64,000 bases of DNA from the NCBI GenBank assembly GCA_003991915.1, contig RQTK01000162.1, forward strand, positions 266,503-330,502, given 5' to 3'. Below, piece by piece: positions 1-42,540 of this stretch. The notes under the pieces were generated by a model. The model did no database searches. It was not told where the DNA came from and saw only the letters and a program-made list of their open reading frames with translations. The position numbers and the translations under genes were made by a program. How positions within the stretch are numbered: position 1 is the stretch's first letter; the number at the start of each line of letters is the position of its first letter. The stretch is from Elysia chlorotica. Its lineage: Eukaryota > Mollusca > Gastropoda > Plakobranchidae.

Positions 1-3000
1 AAGTCTGACTCTCTAACAGGGGTTGGAAAAATGCTACACTATTAATAACATATCTATGTTGTTCACATTGTTTTTTGTAATGTCTCCATTCCACTGGCCC
101 AAGGTACATGATGCGTGTAACCCCCTCATCTTTCCAATTAAAGAAGTTGTTAATGTTAAAAACATTCTTATAAGATATCTTGATGGATAACCCATTTCAC
201 AGAAAAAAAGTTCTACACAAATCACAGTACTGCTTTCCTTGTATTGTTCCAACAACCATAAAACCAACCAGTGCTTTCTGCTTTCGGCTCTCATAAACAG
301 TACAACAACCAATCTCAAATAGATTTCTGTGTATATATAGGACATGTGGCATGTGTCAACATCAAAGAATTGTACATTAGGTTGATGAAAAAGAGCACAC
401 AGTGACATGGCATTTGAACACATAAGACTTAATGTAACTCGAATTATACAAAAATTGAGAGGATGAAAACACTGACTTCAAATGTGAACATGTATGAATT
501 TACATATAATCGTCAATGTAATCATAAATATCTGCTACATTTTAAAATAAATATATAATACAATATGCATACATCTAAAACCATTCTTCAACATTATTCT
601 GAACATCCCTCAAAGTAATTTTATTGCTATCCACCCAATAATGATAACTGCATATCTAGGACCAACAAACAAGGATTGAATAAGAGAGCAAGTGCTCCAG
701 TGGGCATTTGTATAAAAATACAAAGAAGACTGATTGGAAATATTCACCATGAAAACTATGTTATTTTTGTAACTTATTTACTCTAGAAATATCGCAATGG
801 TATAAACAGCCTATTGTTGTCTACTGGATAGGCCATTCAAACTAATCATTATTTGTACTTCATATATATAAAAAAATTCAATTCAAAATAATTTTCCGTG
901 GGGTTTACTATACAAAAAAGACAAAAATAAAACAAGTAGCAAGTAAGAACCACACAAGAAAGTGCCCCACAATTAAACATGTCAAATTGCTTATAATGAG
1001 AGTAAAAAAAAACATTTACATTTTTATTCGTTCCAAATCATAATTGAGGTGGAACAGTTGTATTTCTGTTACACATTTTGTTAATATCCAAGATTTTACA
1101 CTTCTTGCTTTAAATATATTAGATGTATAAAATAAATATTAGTTCCATTCAATATGGAAAACGATATGGGACTCTTTAAAAACAAAAAGTACCTAATTCA
1201 TATGGCATACACTAGATAACAATATATAAGCACTTAGGTTTAACAAGGCTAAATATTACTCCCACACATTGAAAAAACAACAATAAACAGTACATTTTTA
1301 TTGCTTGTAGGCAAGTTACAACATCCCAAATGATACGAGATATGCATGACTTGACATGGATTGTACCTTTAATAATATTGACAGCCCCTCATAATAGCCT
1401 GTAGATGAAAAAAAATCAAAACGCAGAAACATTCTTTCACACTATATACAGTTACATCAATTAACGTTCACACACATTACATAAATATAGCAGAGTTTTG
1501 GCAAAAAATACCTCCTTTGACAATATGTCATAAAACAAAACAAAAATCCAACAAAACTACAACTATATGAAAGGACCTTTCTTGTTCAGAGCTATTTATT
1601 CACTTTTGATCTCTTCCTGATATATGGTCGCCAATAGCTGAAAATTTGACCATTTGGCTATTCTTCAGTGCAAGATATGTCTGCATGCCTTCTGGATCAA
1701 TTGTGTTATTCAAGCAGACAAAGAAAATTGATAGATCTGACACAGTCATGGCAAGACAAATAAATTTGAGATGCAAGCAATTCATGTAAAACAGTTTACA
1801 TCCAAGAAAACTAACTTTTTTCTACATTGAAACAAACTCTTTCTAACAAAACAATTGATGAGTGACAACAATAGGAAAAAACTTGTGAAGGTACCATAGT
1901 CAAAACTTATAAATTTCTAACCCGATGCTAAAATTGAAGTACAAAGTGCAAGAAATGATGCATTGTCTATAGTTAAAGACGGTAAATTCTGACTCTGGCA
2001 ACTTTCCTTTTGATGATACAACAGGGTCTTCAGATAAAAATTTGCGAAATTTAACTTTCATGACAAAATATTCAAAAGAAATACATAGAATAGTAGATTT
2101 AGCAAGGTTGAGCAACTGCTGCCATATACAATGGCTCTTTATCAAACATATACAGGCACAGATCACAACGGTGAAGTCACTTCTAAATTAAAAAAAAAAA
2201 AAAAAAAAAAAAGACCACCTTTAAATGAATCCCTCAAAAGATATTTTATACTAACTCTCAAGGCGCACAGAAGACATTTCAGAATGGCCTAATCAATATA
2301 AAAATAATAACAACCCAAAAAACATGAGATGATATACTTATACAATGCTAAGTATACTATTAAACTTTTTGCTTTGAAAATGATGGCCTTTGCTCAGCAA
2401 AGTATCCTTTAAATAATGAAAAATCATCACCTATTAATAATTTGATCAGATCTGGGGTGACAAAAAAACTCTTGGTAGAGTAATTTGAATTTCAAGGAAT
2501 TTAATCAAGTAGATAAATTTATCACTTTCCAGTTGAAAAAAATGTGCAGCCCTCAATACCATTCACTGTAATTTAATTAAGTTCCAACCTCTCTAAATGA
2601 AAAAAAATAAAACAGTGTCTAAAGCCACAGCTTTTACTTGGTATTTTATAGTGTGAGTATAAGTAAAAGATGTAAAGAGGACAGAAAGTGTTTGCACTGT
2701 ACACAGAGGCAAAGATGTTGGAAGGACGGTGGAAATTTTTGTTTTGTTATTATAGATCACAAAATCTTTAAAAAACCCAACTCTAATAGCCTATAAGATA
2801 ATTAAAAAGAAAACATGGAGAAGCAAAGGCTATCTGTAAAGTAAAAATGTGCTGTAGAGACAAAAGAAAATAAGATAAAGAGTAAGTCAGCCTGAATTTT
2901 GCTTGCAATTTACAATAAAGACCTGAAAGATAGACTAAGTACAATTCAAATTTGAAGAGGATTCACTATCGTTCAAAAAGCCACTAGCATATGATTATAC

Positions 3001-3082
3001 ATTACATACCATATTCACATTCTCACACATTTAACCCTAAATAATATTTTCATTTCACGCAGACAGATGCACAGCTATAGTT
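1..3082 (-). other. AT-rich 3' flank / possible long 3' UTR of ACBD3
   Basis: This stretch lies downstream of the ACBD3 stop codon. It contains no open reading frame with recognisable similarity on either strand and is strongly AT-rich with short poly(A)/poly(T) runs (for example an A tract at 2190-2212). On the minus strand the first AATAAA hexamer after the stop that I find is at 1595-1600, with another at 1297-1302, so a 3' UTR of about 1.5 kb is possible. RNA data would be needed to place the true end. Confidence 0.4.
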
Positions 3083-32370
<29,288 letters not shown>

Positions 32371-32558
32371 CTCGGTAGTTCTAAACCCCCAGACTAATGG
32401 TAGATATACTACGTTTCATCTGCGCCAAAATTTATTACACCATTGTACTTACTACCTCTTATTTACGTTCCTCGTAAACAGCAACGGATCATGGTTTTAA
32501 ACCAGTAAATTAATACTAAATTAAAATACTTAACAACATATAGGGTAGCAATCAAAAG

Positions 32559-32820
32559 GTGTGTGTAAGGTGGAGTGGAGAAAACTGTGATCCCTTCCCA
32601 ATAACCAAAGGATTAAGACAGGAAGCAATCATGGATGAGAATATAAATAAGAGAACTTGGGCATCAGTACAGGAGGTGAACAAGATTAATCATCAACCTC
32701 AGAGACGATCTGCAGCTATTCCAGCAACCTCAAAGACATTATGGATCTTTTAGAGAGGATAATAGAATCAGTGTCTAAAGCTGGACTGCACTTCAAAGCG
32801 ATTAAGATAGGACAATAATT
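32559..32820 (+). pseudogene. RTE-like LINE reverse transcriptase remnant
   Basis: Reading in changing frames gives F-P-I-T-K-G-L-R-Q (the conserved F-P-V-T-x-G-L-R-Q-G motif of non-LTR reverse transcriptases) followed about 100 bp on by D-D-L-Q-L-F and D-I-M-D-L-L-E-R-I-I-E-S-V-S-K-A-G-L, typical of the region after the catalytic Y-A-D-D box. Sequence between these motifs is deleted and frames are broken, so this is a dead fragment. Confidence 0.6.
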
Positions 32821-33112
32821 ATTGTCATGATCAAGTATCGTGTCTCTCATGTCAAGATCGCGACCCTTTGACCCAACCCAGACGGTGATGCAAAGTCCAG
32901 ACGGTCTGAGAGACACATCGAGTGGAGTAGATTGGTACTCGCATCAGGCACGCGAGTGTACACGCACACACACACACACACACACATGCACGCATGAACT
33001 GAGTCCATACAAACTTATATTGATGACGATTGGAGTTTGATAATTCCTGACCTTGTATCCAGTTTTATAGACAATACTGTGAGAAACCCAAGAAAACTTT
33101 TACACAAAGAGA

Positions 33113-33569
33113 AATCTAGCCCCGTACTGTCGGGTGGTTGTCAATCTTTGATGACACATGTAAAGCTACCGCTACCGTAGTACTGGCTCTTACCAATGAC
33201 TCATTACATTTAATCTTACTGGTATCTCCAGAGTAAAGGTGTTACACGTGATTTACTTAGCGCAGGGGACCAAGGGAAGAATGGAAACAAATAACTATTA
33301 GTTTAACAACCTCCGACACATCATTTTATGAGCTTGTAAGCTAAAAATATGATCAATTAGAACGACATATCGCCGTTCACTACACGTGCTCCAATTTCGT
33401 TAAATCAGGAAGTTTGACACAGTATCATACTACAATGTAATCTAAATACTTTTGCTGTTACAAAATTTATACCTTCTCACATTCAAAAGAAATTGTTGCA
33501 TGAAACTATCACTTAATGTGATAATTGAGTAATAACAAAAACCAAAAGCAATGACGTTAATGACATTTT
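33113..33569. repeat. Left copy of a ~460-bp direct repeat
   Basis: From AATCTAGCCC to TGACATTTT, about 90-95 percent identical by eye to 35391-35867. The two copies differ by small indels. The L2-like LINE begins at or very near the right end of this copy. Confidence 0.9.
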
Positions 33570-34506
33570 GCAAAAGTATTTATTTTCAAATGCGCAACAT
33601 TTCTTCTGTACGAACTTTTTTAACAACGAGCGTTACAAAAACATTAATGACATCTTTAGTGTTATCAAAACTCGACTATTGTAACAGCTTACTAGCAGGC
33701 CTTCCTGATAAAACTTTACATAAATTACAGATTGCCCAAAATAACGCTGCTAGGGTAATCTATCGGCGTAAAAAACGAGACCACGCCAAACCTATTTTAT
33801 ATGAGTTGCATTGGCTTCCCATTAAAGAGCGCATTAAGTACAAAATAGCCCTTACTTGTTAAAAAATGTTTAAATGGCACAGACCCTGAGTACCTCAGTG
33901 AATCACTCACTGTTTATGTGCCAAATAGATCACTTAGATCCTCAGCAGACACAAAAGTTCTTGTTGTCCCCCGTAAAAAATATAAAATGTTTGGGGAACG
34001 TTCATTTTCTTGCATAGGTCCAAACATTTGGAATAATTTACCAAACCATAATATACGTAATCTTGAAGATGAACAAACTTTTAAACAAAAACTTAAGTAT
34101 CATCTTTTTTTAAACACCTACTTAAAGACATAGAACGCAATTAATTTTAGTTTTCAATTAAATAATTTTTATTTTATTTATAACTACTCCAATACACATT
34201 TTTTTTAAATCAGATATAAATTTACTAAGCTTAAATCTTATACATAACAAACCTATGCTTTCATCTTACAATTGTTAAGGTTAAATTTAGATTTCGTTGA
34301 TATATTCTATTTATAAAAATGTCTTCGACAAAACTTAATTTACATCTTTAATCAACATGTGTAAGTGAACATTTATGTGTGTGTATGTTGTATATATGAA
34401 TGTGTATGTATATATATATGTATGTGTGTGTATGTATATGTATGTATATATATATATATATGTATATGTGTGTGTATATATATGTATATATAAATATGTG
34501 TATGTG

Positions 34507-34540
<34 letters not shown>

Positions 34541-34839
34541 TATATAATTATATATGTTTATGTATGAGATTGTGTAGATATACATAGATACCGTAAATAC
34601 AATGATTGTTTATGATTGTTTAAACACATTCTTAATATTAACTTTTAGGTAATATGTCTTGTACCTTTCTAAATGTATTATTTTTTATTTGATATTTTAC
34701 TGCTCTGAATGTCATATATTTCATAATTATAGGCCTACATTTTTAGTCCACCACTAAGGTTTTTATTTCTAAGTTTTAATAATGTTACGCGCATAGAGCA
34801 CCACCTTTGTGTAGTGGTTATGCGCGCTAGAAAAACTAT

Positions 34840-34876
<37 letters not shown>

Positions 34877-34903
34877 CCATGTATTATTATTATTATTATT
34901 ATT
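33551..34903 (+). mobile_element. 5'-truncated L2/CR1-like LINE, C-terminal part with 3' tail
   Basis: Encodes the C-terminal end of a non-LTR retrotransposon polyprotein: L-D-Y-C-N-S-L-L-A-G-L-P, L-Q-I-A-Q-N-N-A-A-R-V-I and L-H-W-L-P-I-K-E-R-I-K-Y-K-I, then, after a frameshift near 33855, Y-V-P-N-R-S-L-R-S-S and W-N-N-L-P. The protein end is at 34133. The following AT-rich 3' UTR contains a (TATG/TG)n microsatellite (34370-34545) and ends with a short hairpin and an (ATT)n tail at 34842-34903, as in L2-type elements. The reverse transcriptase core is missing and the frame is broken, so it is inactive. Confidence 0.85.
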
Positions 34904-34909
34904 ACCTTG

Positions 34910-35390
34910 ACCTTGTAGGATCTCCTACACGAATTCATCATAAACTAAGTACTATATCTACACAAACTATGGGACGTAATTAAAGCTTTGCACAGCTTTC
35001 CAATTACCTTGCCCTTGCAGGACCCTTTACACTTTAGACAACAATCTCCGAAGGTCCCTCTGGTACGTGACAAGTAGCTTACGTACACAAATTTACTTTA
35101 CACGAATTCATCACAAACTAAGTACTATATCTACACAAATTCCAGGACAAACGAGATTAAATTTTTACACGGCTTGTCAATAAATTACCTTAACCTTGCA
35201 GGACCTTTTCATTCCCGTACATCTCTGAAGGTCCCTCTGGTACTGGACAGTTAGCTTATGTACACAAATTTCATTTACACGAATTCATCACAGACTAAGT
35301 ACTATATCTAACCAAACATCAGGACAAACGACATTAAAGCTTTGCACAGCTTACAACTTACCTTGCCCTTGCAGGACCTCCTAAAAGAGT
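34910..35390. repeat. ~175-bp tandem repeat, about 2.7 copies
   Basis: The block beginning CACGAATTCATCA occurs at about 34928, 35100 and 35278 (spacings 172 and 178 bp), each followed by CTAAGTACTATATCTA and a CCTTGCCCTTGCAGGACC-like segment. It lies directly between the LINE tail and the right 460-bp repeat. Confidence 0.85.
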
Positions 35391-35867
35391 AATCTAGCCC
35401 AGTACTGTCGGATGGTTGTCGATCTTTGATGACACATGTACAGCTACCGCTACCGTAGTACTTAGTCTTATAGGCTCCTCCAATGACTCATTACATTTAA
35501 TCTTACTGGTATCTCCAGAGTAAAGGTGTTACACGTGATTTACTTAGGAAAAGCGCAGGGGACCAAGGAAAGAATGGAAACAAATAATTATTAGTTTAAC
35601 AACCTCCGACACATCATTTTATGAGTTTGTAAGCTAAAAATATGATCAATTAAAACGACATATCGCCCTTCATTGCACGTGCTCCAATTTTGTTAATTAA
35701 ATCAGGAAGTTTGACACAGAATCATACTACAATATAATCTAAATACGTTTGCTGTTACAAAATTTATACTTTCTCACATTCACAAGAAATTGTTGCATGA
35801 AACTATCACTTAATGTGATAATTGAGTAATAACAAAAACCAAAAGCAATAATGTTAATGTCATTTTT
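35391..35867. repeat. Right copy of the ~460-bp direct repeat
   Basis: 477 bp matching 33113-33569 with small insertions (for example an extra block near 35470). It is followed directly by the 3' end of a minus-strand LINE. Confidence 0.9.
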
Positions 35868-35884
35868 TAATACTGTTAAGAAAT

Positions 35885-37085
35885 AAGAATGATAATGATT
35901 TTTTAAAAATTAATATAGCACTTTTCCCCGAGGTATCAAAGCGCTTTATATTATTGAACATAAAAGCATATAAAAACGTACATAATTAACAGAAATTATA
36001 CACAACACAACAGAGGTTGAGAATAAGAATACATAACACCATTACTAATTATGAAAAGACAATACCTAATGCGATAATTGTGGTTGGGTAACAGATTCTA
36101 GCTTGACAAATATTTCTCTCACTAGACATATATTTAATAGAAAGAGGTAGAGAGTTCCAAACAGTTTGGCCAGCCTTGGAAAAGGATCGATCTCCATATG
36201 ATACAAGATTGGTCCTAGGAGTGTGCAAGGTATTTTTGTTTTCTGATCATAACTGACGTCCAGGATTGTATGGGGAGATCATTTCCTTTATGTAGGAGGG
36301 TGAGTTATTACTTTGCGCTTTAAAACAAAGAAGAGCAATTTTGTACTCAATTCTAGCTGAAACGCCGAGCCAATGACGGGTTCTGAGCAAATGAGTAGAA
36401 CTAGTTTTGTCGAAGAAACCCAATCCTAATACAAGTCAGACCGCTCTGTTCGAAACTCTATATTTATTTATCCGACAACTAGAGATACTAGCTAACAAAA
36501 ACTGCTACACGTTGGTAGAGGCTCCTTTGACATGGGGATATAGAACATAGATAATACATGTCATATCCAAACAAAAACAAAAAGCATTCATTCATACAAG
36601 AACATGGCTTGTAAACATAATGAAGCTAAGCCATCGAACAAAACAATTATGCGAACTAGAGTCAGTGTCTCTCAATTGTTGTTATAGACTATTCCATATT
36701 TTCGCTGCAGCTGCACTAAAAACTCTCTCACCATACCTCTTAATCCTGATCTTTTTACATTACGAGTCATTTCTGCTCGAGCGAAGGGACCGTGATGAGA
36801 AGTAGGGAGAGAGGAAATTAAAAATATGACGGGGCAGTTTCGTTAATACATCTGAAGTTTGAAACCATCCAGTTTTCTACAAACTTCAGAGAAATCTGAT
36901 GGTAAAATTGATTGATAAAGCTGAGTATCATCCGTATACTTATGATGCAATAATTCATATGCGCTTATAATTAAACTGTGAATACTTATTTTTTTAAACC
37001 CAAAATGGTATTTACATATACGTATACAAACATCCACACATATATTTTCCCAGACAAATAATTCAAATAAGTCCAAAATATACAA
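35885..37085 (-). mobile_element. Nested L2-like LINE remnants, minus strand
   Basis: Three LINE pieces in the same orientation. At 36843-36960 a reverse transcriptase segment with Y-T-D-D-T-Q-L-Y (the catalytic Y-A-D-D box with Ala to Thr). At 36620-36790 a C-terminal segment with Y-G-E-R-V-F-S-A-A-A-A-K-I-W-N-S-L. At 36080-36230 a second C-terminal segment with Y-G-D-R-S-F-S-K-A-G-Q-T-V-W-N-S-L-P, followed by a 3' end at about 35885-35960. Two copies of the same C-terminal region mean at least two insertions or a rearrangement. Frames are interrupted. Confidence 0.7.
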
Positions 37086-37524
37086 TTATTTGAAATATGT
37101 AGACTTGTTAAAATAGTAATGATGCAATTCCTACCCTAATCCTATGGGTCTAAAAAAAGGAAGCGCCCAATAATTCGGTCTATTTTTACGTAACCTAAGC
37201 ATTTAATTCGTACGCTAATATATTTCGTATGGAGACCGAGATGCACGTAACAGCACAGTTACAAACCTCTTAAAAATGACGCAATGGTCGAGTTATCGGA
37301 TACATGGTCAACATTCCTAGACAAAGGTCGTTTATTTAATCGGTAAAGTCTCTCAGAGGTCTATGGAAAGCTAACATTATAACAGATAATGACACAATGC
37401 AGTTTCTGTTTATCAAGAATTTCCGTAGAAGAGAAATTTCGGAGTTAAATCGCACCCGGGTATCCGTAAGTTGAAGGGGAAAACGATTTTACAAGGTTAT
37501 AATTTTTTTTTCTGATATTATGCA

Positions 37525-37935
37525 TTTTAACTATTGGTGGGAGCGTGGGTAGCTCACGCATTTAACTATTGGTGGGAGTACGGGTAGCTCACGCATTTAA
37601 CTATTGGTAGGAGCGCGGGTAGCTCATCCATTTAACTATTGGTGGGAGTACGGGTAGCTCACGCATTTAACTATTGGTGGGAGCGCGGGTAGCTCATTCA
37701 TTTTAACTATTGGTGGGAGCGCGGGTAGCTCATTCATTTAACTATTGGTAGGAGCGCGGGTAGCTCATTCATTTAACTATTGGTGGGAGCGCGGGTAGCT
37801 AATGCATTTAACTATTGGTGGGAGCGCAGGTAGCTCACGCATTTAAACTATTGGTGGGAGCGCGGGTATCTCATTCATTTGACTATTGGTAGGAGCGTGG
37901 GTAGCTCAGTCAGGTTTGGCGTTCTAATCTGTGGC
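37525..37935. repeat. 35-bp minisatellite, 11 copies, with tRNA A-box-like unit
   Basis: Copies of CTATTGGTGGGAGCGCGGG and TAGCTCACGCATTTAA start at 37531, 37566, 37601, 37636, 37671, 37707, 37742, 37777, 37812, 37848 and 37883, a period of 35-36 bp. The last copy reads on into GTAGCTCAGTCAGG, a good Pol III A-box-like sequence. The array thus seems to have grown from the head of a tRNA-like SINE. Variation between copies is limited to a few positions. Confidence 0.93.
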
Positions 37936-39900
37936 GTCTCCATATAGGAATCCTCGGAAACTTAGGGGACGTAAAATTAGTTGAATATTACATTTATTGG
38001 GTCGCCAGTACAGCGTTTAGGTAAGCTTGCCACTCCGCTTAAGAGATAATGGGAATAACTGCGACGTTGTACTTAAGACACATTTTGTTTGAATATGTAC
38101 TGTGTTGAGGAGACAGTTATTATACTTTCTTCTAATTGCAAAGATCATTCACAAGATCTCTTCTTCACTGTCCCCAGCTGACCCTGTCCGCGAACTCTGA
38201 GGTAAGACGAAAACTGAAACTAGGTGTCCGTCGCAGTTATTGTGGAAGCATCCTTCAGCTTGTTACATAGATCCAAGTCGATCATACTGCTGCAAGTGAC
38301 ATCACTGCAATGATCGGCTTGTTGCATCTCATCAGAGATAACGGTGCGAGCGCTGATATGAGTCGGTTATCTCTTTGGTTGATGTTGATTTCACGTCGTT
38401 TTTCACATTTCTGTCCTTGCGCACGGCCTGTGATATAGATAAGACACAACATTTAATTATAAAGTGAATAGAATCACAGTAGTGGAGGGTGCGGGTTCAA
38501 CGGACATCATTTTTGTGAGGATTTTCAAAGCTTTATCAAAAGATACCATGGAGCAGAGGCACAATGACTGACTGACGTTAAGAACGCCGCATTGCAACGC
38601 TTAAGCTCACGAATAATCTTCGAATATCAACGTTTTAGAATAAGACAGTGAGTCTATAAACACCATAGCAATCGTAAGTTATTCATTTAACAACCAATTT
38701 ATCGACAATTAATTTTAATTACACTCTAATGATAGAAGTTACCAATAGCATTGTGTTCCCATAGGCTAACAATTTTTATCTAGATAACTGTTAAGTCAAA
38801 TTGCATTTTTTTCCGTTTCAATCTAATAAAAATTTTCGTCATTAAATGTTATCATCTACCTAAATCAGTGCACATGTACTATTCTATCGGGCACAATATT
38901 GGTCTAGGCCACAATGATTTTCTTGTCGCTACATGAAGAACAACAGGACACTTTACTTAATTCGTGATTTTCATTTAGTTAGTCCTGCTTTTCCTCCTTA
39001 CCCTGCCCTCTTACATTTTCTTTATCAAATGTCAACCACATAGCAGTACACATTTTCAGATCTTTATGTTATTATCTATTCTCTCATTACGAGATGGAGA
39101 AATATTTTGTGATTCATTAAAAACAATTATTAAACCATCAGTATGATTAATTTTGAAATCTTAAGGAAAAGAAGCAATGTGCGAATTTTTATCAAACATG
39201 AATCTCTTTCTATGAAAAACGACGAAATGAAATCACTGAGTCAAAATAACTAATTATTTACATTGACATTTCGTAAATTATTGACAATATTACGTGGCAC
39301 ATAATCGACATGAGCGATTCAAAGTGTGCTTTTTCATTCATTGCCTCCGGAGTATTTGCAGAGTTCAGAATGATGTTTTCATTATATTCCTCTCCTGAAG
39401 CGTGCCTGCTTTTTGTCGATTTTGAAATCGTGTTCTAGAGCGTGCACAGATAATCTATCGGGAAGGTATTCGGGCACATGACGTAATTCTGAATGGTTGA
39501 TGAGATTGAAATATTTTACAGGTGTTCAGGATACAGAATAGTACATGAAAACGAATAGACATAGCCATTCCCCATGGATACTGGAGTGAACCAAGTTTAA
39601 GCCTTCACCCAATCGCCTCTTTTATTCTCATGTCCCATGGACTGAAAAATGCCTACATGACCAAGATTAAGCGACAGGGCAACAATGAACCCCAGAGGAC
39701 CTGGATATTGTGCTGACGATTTGGGTCTACCGGCACATAGATATCAAAACGTTAACAGAAAATTGGGGATAATTATATGCAAGACAGAGAGCACAATCGA
39801 AGGTAAATACGAGGATTAATTATTCAGATGATGAAAAGGAGCACCACAAAAACAGTGCCCATTGTTACTTCTACGATTTACAGGAATTTTGTTTACCTGG
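37936..39900. other. Intergenic sequence, nothing recognised
   Basis: No coding similarity, RNA gene or clear repeat is visible in this 2-kb interval. It is AT-rich and has only short frames. Confidence 0.5.
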
Positions 39901-39904
39901 GCAG

Positions 39905-40165
39905 CATAGTTGAGTTGAATTGAGTTGGTTTAACTTCCAAAATCAGCACAATATTGGCTATATTGTGGACGGGACACAAGACTGACGTTTGACAATTTAT
40001 GTGCTGCCACACACTAGACAGGGCGGGGATACCATGACTCCTGTCTCAGTCGACCACAATAGACTGACACTGAACCAACCACTAGGGGGCGAATTCGCCT
40101 ATGCTCGAACCATGGACCTTCTGTGTCGGAAGCCGGTGTTCTACCATAGGCTACTGCGCCACTAC
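39905..40165 (-). mobile_element. tRNA-derived SINE, near full length
   Basis: The minus strand gives a tRNA-like head (AGTAGCCTATGGTAGAAC, B-box-like ATGGTTCGAGCA), the family body (ACAGGAGTCATGGTATC, GTGTGTGGCAGCACATAA) and a tail with TTAAACCAACTCAATTC. It is the most complete copy in the window and defines the family boundaries. Confidence 0.78.
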
Positions 40166-40234
40166 ATGGGCAGCAAGATGTCAATATAATGAAACTGATG
40201 TGAATCGATGAAAGCAACGATATACCGTATCAGA

Positions 40235-40570
40235 TCATGTTTTTCAAGATCAATGTTATCGGTGTTCTGCTATTTGGAGCTAAGTGTTGGAAAACGACTT
40301 AGGTGATCGAGCAGAAATATGATGTCCCAGAAACGTTATTACCAACGAGGAAATGAGAACCAGGGCAAAACTAAAGCTATTAAAACATTGTCGAAGACAT
40401 AGATGGTCTGGGTGTGTGTTTTGAAAGCCTTCAGATTCCTTCATCATTATGTGCTACCCGCCAAAATCATTGGGATGGAGAGGCCGAGGGAGACCAAAGA
40501 TGTTATGATGACTTGAGCATAAGAGGGCAGAGGAAAGTGGAGAGATATGCGTGCCAGTGTTCCATGCACC
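40235..40570 (+). pseudogene. RTE-like LINE C-terminal remnant
   Basis: Broken frames give V-L-L-F-G-A-K-C-W-K-T-T, then N-V-I-T-N-E-E-M-R-T-R-A-K-L and R-R-H-R-W-S-G-C-V and later G-M-E-R-P-R. These correspond to the L-Y-G-A-E-C-W, I-T-N-E-E-L and W-x-W-I-G-H-V-L motifs near the end of RTE-type polyproteins. Stops and frameshifts show it is dead. Confidence 0.6.
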
Positions 40571-40842
40571 AGAAAAAAAACCGACCGCTGTTTTCTTAGA
40601 GTACTGCATAGTTATGTTATCGTTTTTGACAGCTAGTCCAATATTAACGTAAAGGCTTAAAGTGCTACGATCAACCGAAGTGTGTGCTAATTCAATTATG
40701 ACCTCACAGCACAATACCTTTGTCACGAATATAGTTTTGTAGATCAGGGATTATATTGAACTTTACTTACAAAACAAAATAATAAACAACTATAATTATA
40801 CTAAAAACAAAACAAAACAACACAAAAAAACAAAACAAAATA

Positions 40843-40844
<2 letters not shown>

Positions 40845-40932
<88 letters not shown>
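40845..40932. repeat. (CAA)n microsatellite
   Basis: About 88 bp of pure CAA repeat. The adjacent 40935-42340 interval has no recognised feature other than AT-rich sequence. Confidence 0.97.
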
Positions 40933-42350
40933 CCAATGAAGTATATGAGATACACAACCCTTATACCCTATTCGATGCTATTATTAAAAAACACATCACT
41001 GCTATCACTTAAGTTGAGGCATGGCATTGATACATCCAGCCAGATTAACACCTCTTGCAGCCTATGTCTATCAGTTCGGTGACCTCGATAAGGTCACTTG
41101 ACTATCTGCTCTCAGTGCAAACTGGATGGTTGGATGCTATGAGTTTGAAGTCTTCCAAACCCGTTCCTCACTGTGTGGCTTTTAGTTACGATCGGTGAAC
41201 ACTTTTATCACTGATGTTTAAATACCTCAAGCTTAGAAGTAGAGTTGTGGTAAAGAACATAATTATAGAACGTTAACCAATCTCTCATGAGATAGAATAA
41301 ACTATTATCCGGTGAATGGAACCTGAACTCGGTGCTTAAACAGTTATTTCAAATAATTATGAGGTCGAGGTAGCTTTAACTCCAAGTTTCCACATTTCCT
41401 GGCTCATGAAATGGAAGGAGAAAGAATTCAACCTTATTGAAGAACTCTGGCATAATCACTTTGTCAATACAACTAACACACCAGAAATTAGGACAACCAA
41501 CCAAGGAATATAATTATCAGGACATTCAAGGTAATTATAAAAAAATATTAACATTGAAAAAAAAAACAGAGCAAAAAAGAATAACAAAAACGTTAAATAA
41601 GCATTATTCCCAAGTTGTAAGGTGATAAGAAATTATTAAAAGGAAGTATACGTCTACTTTATTTTGCAAAATTGTTAAGATATGCCTTATTACTAGATAC
41701 TATTTCTCCCAACTATACGCGGTCTCTTTTCTCTGAAAACAGAATATGAAACAGCAAGAACAAAACAACTCAAGTAGATATTTATATAACATAGTGACAT
41801 GAATAGTTCATATACCAGTTAATATATTTAAATATTTATATAATCAATATGTTTTAGTTGTTAAAAAATCAAATAATACGGCACTTACCCACTCTGTACA
41901 CAATTAAGACGTTCGCTGTAAACTTTGGAAAACTGAAATAAATTACATTAAAGAGGTAGAGGCCAACAATAGGGTATTTAATGGCCTCTAATTCTATATA
42001 GCTTGGACTATTTTCGTCTTTGTATCAATTGAGATACTTTGATGAATTAACATCTTAGGTTTAGTTTGCTAAGTAAAATCAATGGTAAATAATCCAGATC
42101 TAATCAATATAGTCTAGATTATCGTTTTGTGTGACGTTTAACTTGAGAGATGTTGATGTCTGCCCTGTCAACAAATATTTCATGTACTATGAGTTATATA
42201 GAGAGCGTAAACTCAACACGAAACCACTGACTCTCCGATCTGACCCATCATGCACACACCACTGTATAAACATAAGTCAGGAATGAATACCTTCACATGA
42301 AATAGCCACAGGGAAAAATACAAACACTAAAAATGATTTTTGCTTTTCAG

Positions 42351-42540
42351 GCCCGCTGTCAGGACTATGGCGACCTCCTACGGTAGCATCAAAGGGGGCC
42401 GGCAAGAGGAAACACGCATAGATGGCATAGGTGGCTCGTCTACCTCTAGTACAGTGCCCATAGACCTACATGTGCAGGATCTCAGCTACTCCGTCACAGA
42501 CAAGCCTGGTCGATGGTGGCAAAGAATCACCCACTTCCAG
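42351..42540 (+). CDS. ABCG8: ABCG8-like exon 1 (first coding exon)
   Basis: Begins after TTTTCAG with 16 bp of 5' UTR, then ATG at 42367 (GGACT ATG G). Encodes 58 residues: a Ser/Thr/Gly-rich head, then [12 protein letters not shown], the usual first strand of the ABCG nucleotide-binding domain, and W-W-Q-R-I-T-H-F-Q. The donor is CCAG|GTGGCG. The frame is open upstream of the ATG through the acceptor, so a longer N-terminus from an unseen exon is possible. Confidence 0.82.

Noticed and set aside
34373-34587. Tyr/Val/Ile-rich frames on both strands
   Set aside because: They arise from the (TATG/TG)n microsatellite in the LINE 3' region.
37525-37935. Regularly spaced repeats resembling a CRISPR array
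   Set aside because: The units are directly contiguous without unique spacers, no cas genes exist, and the genome is an animal's.
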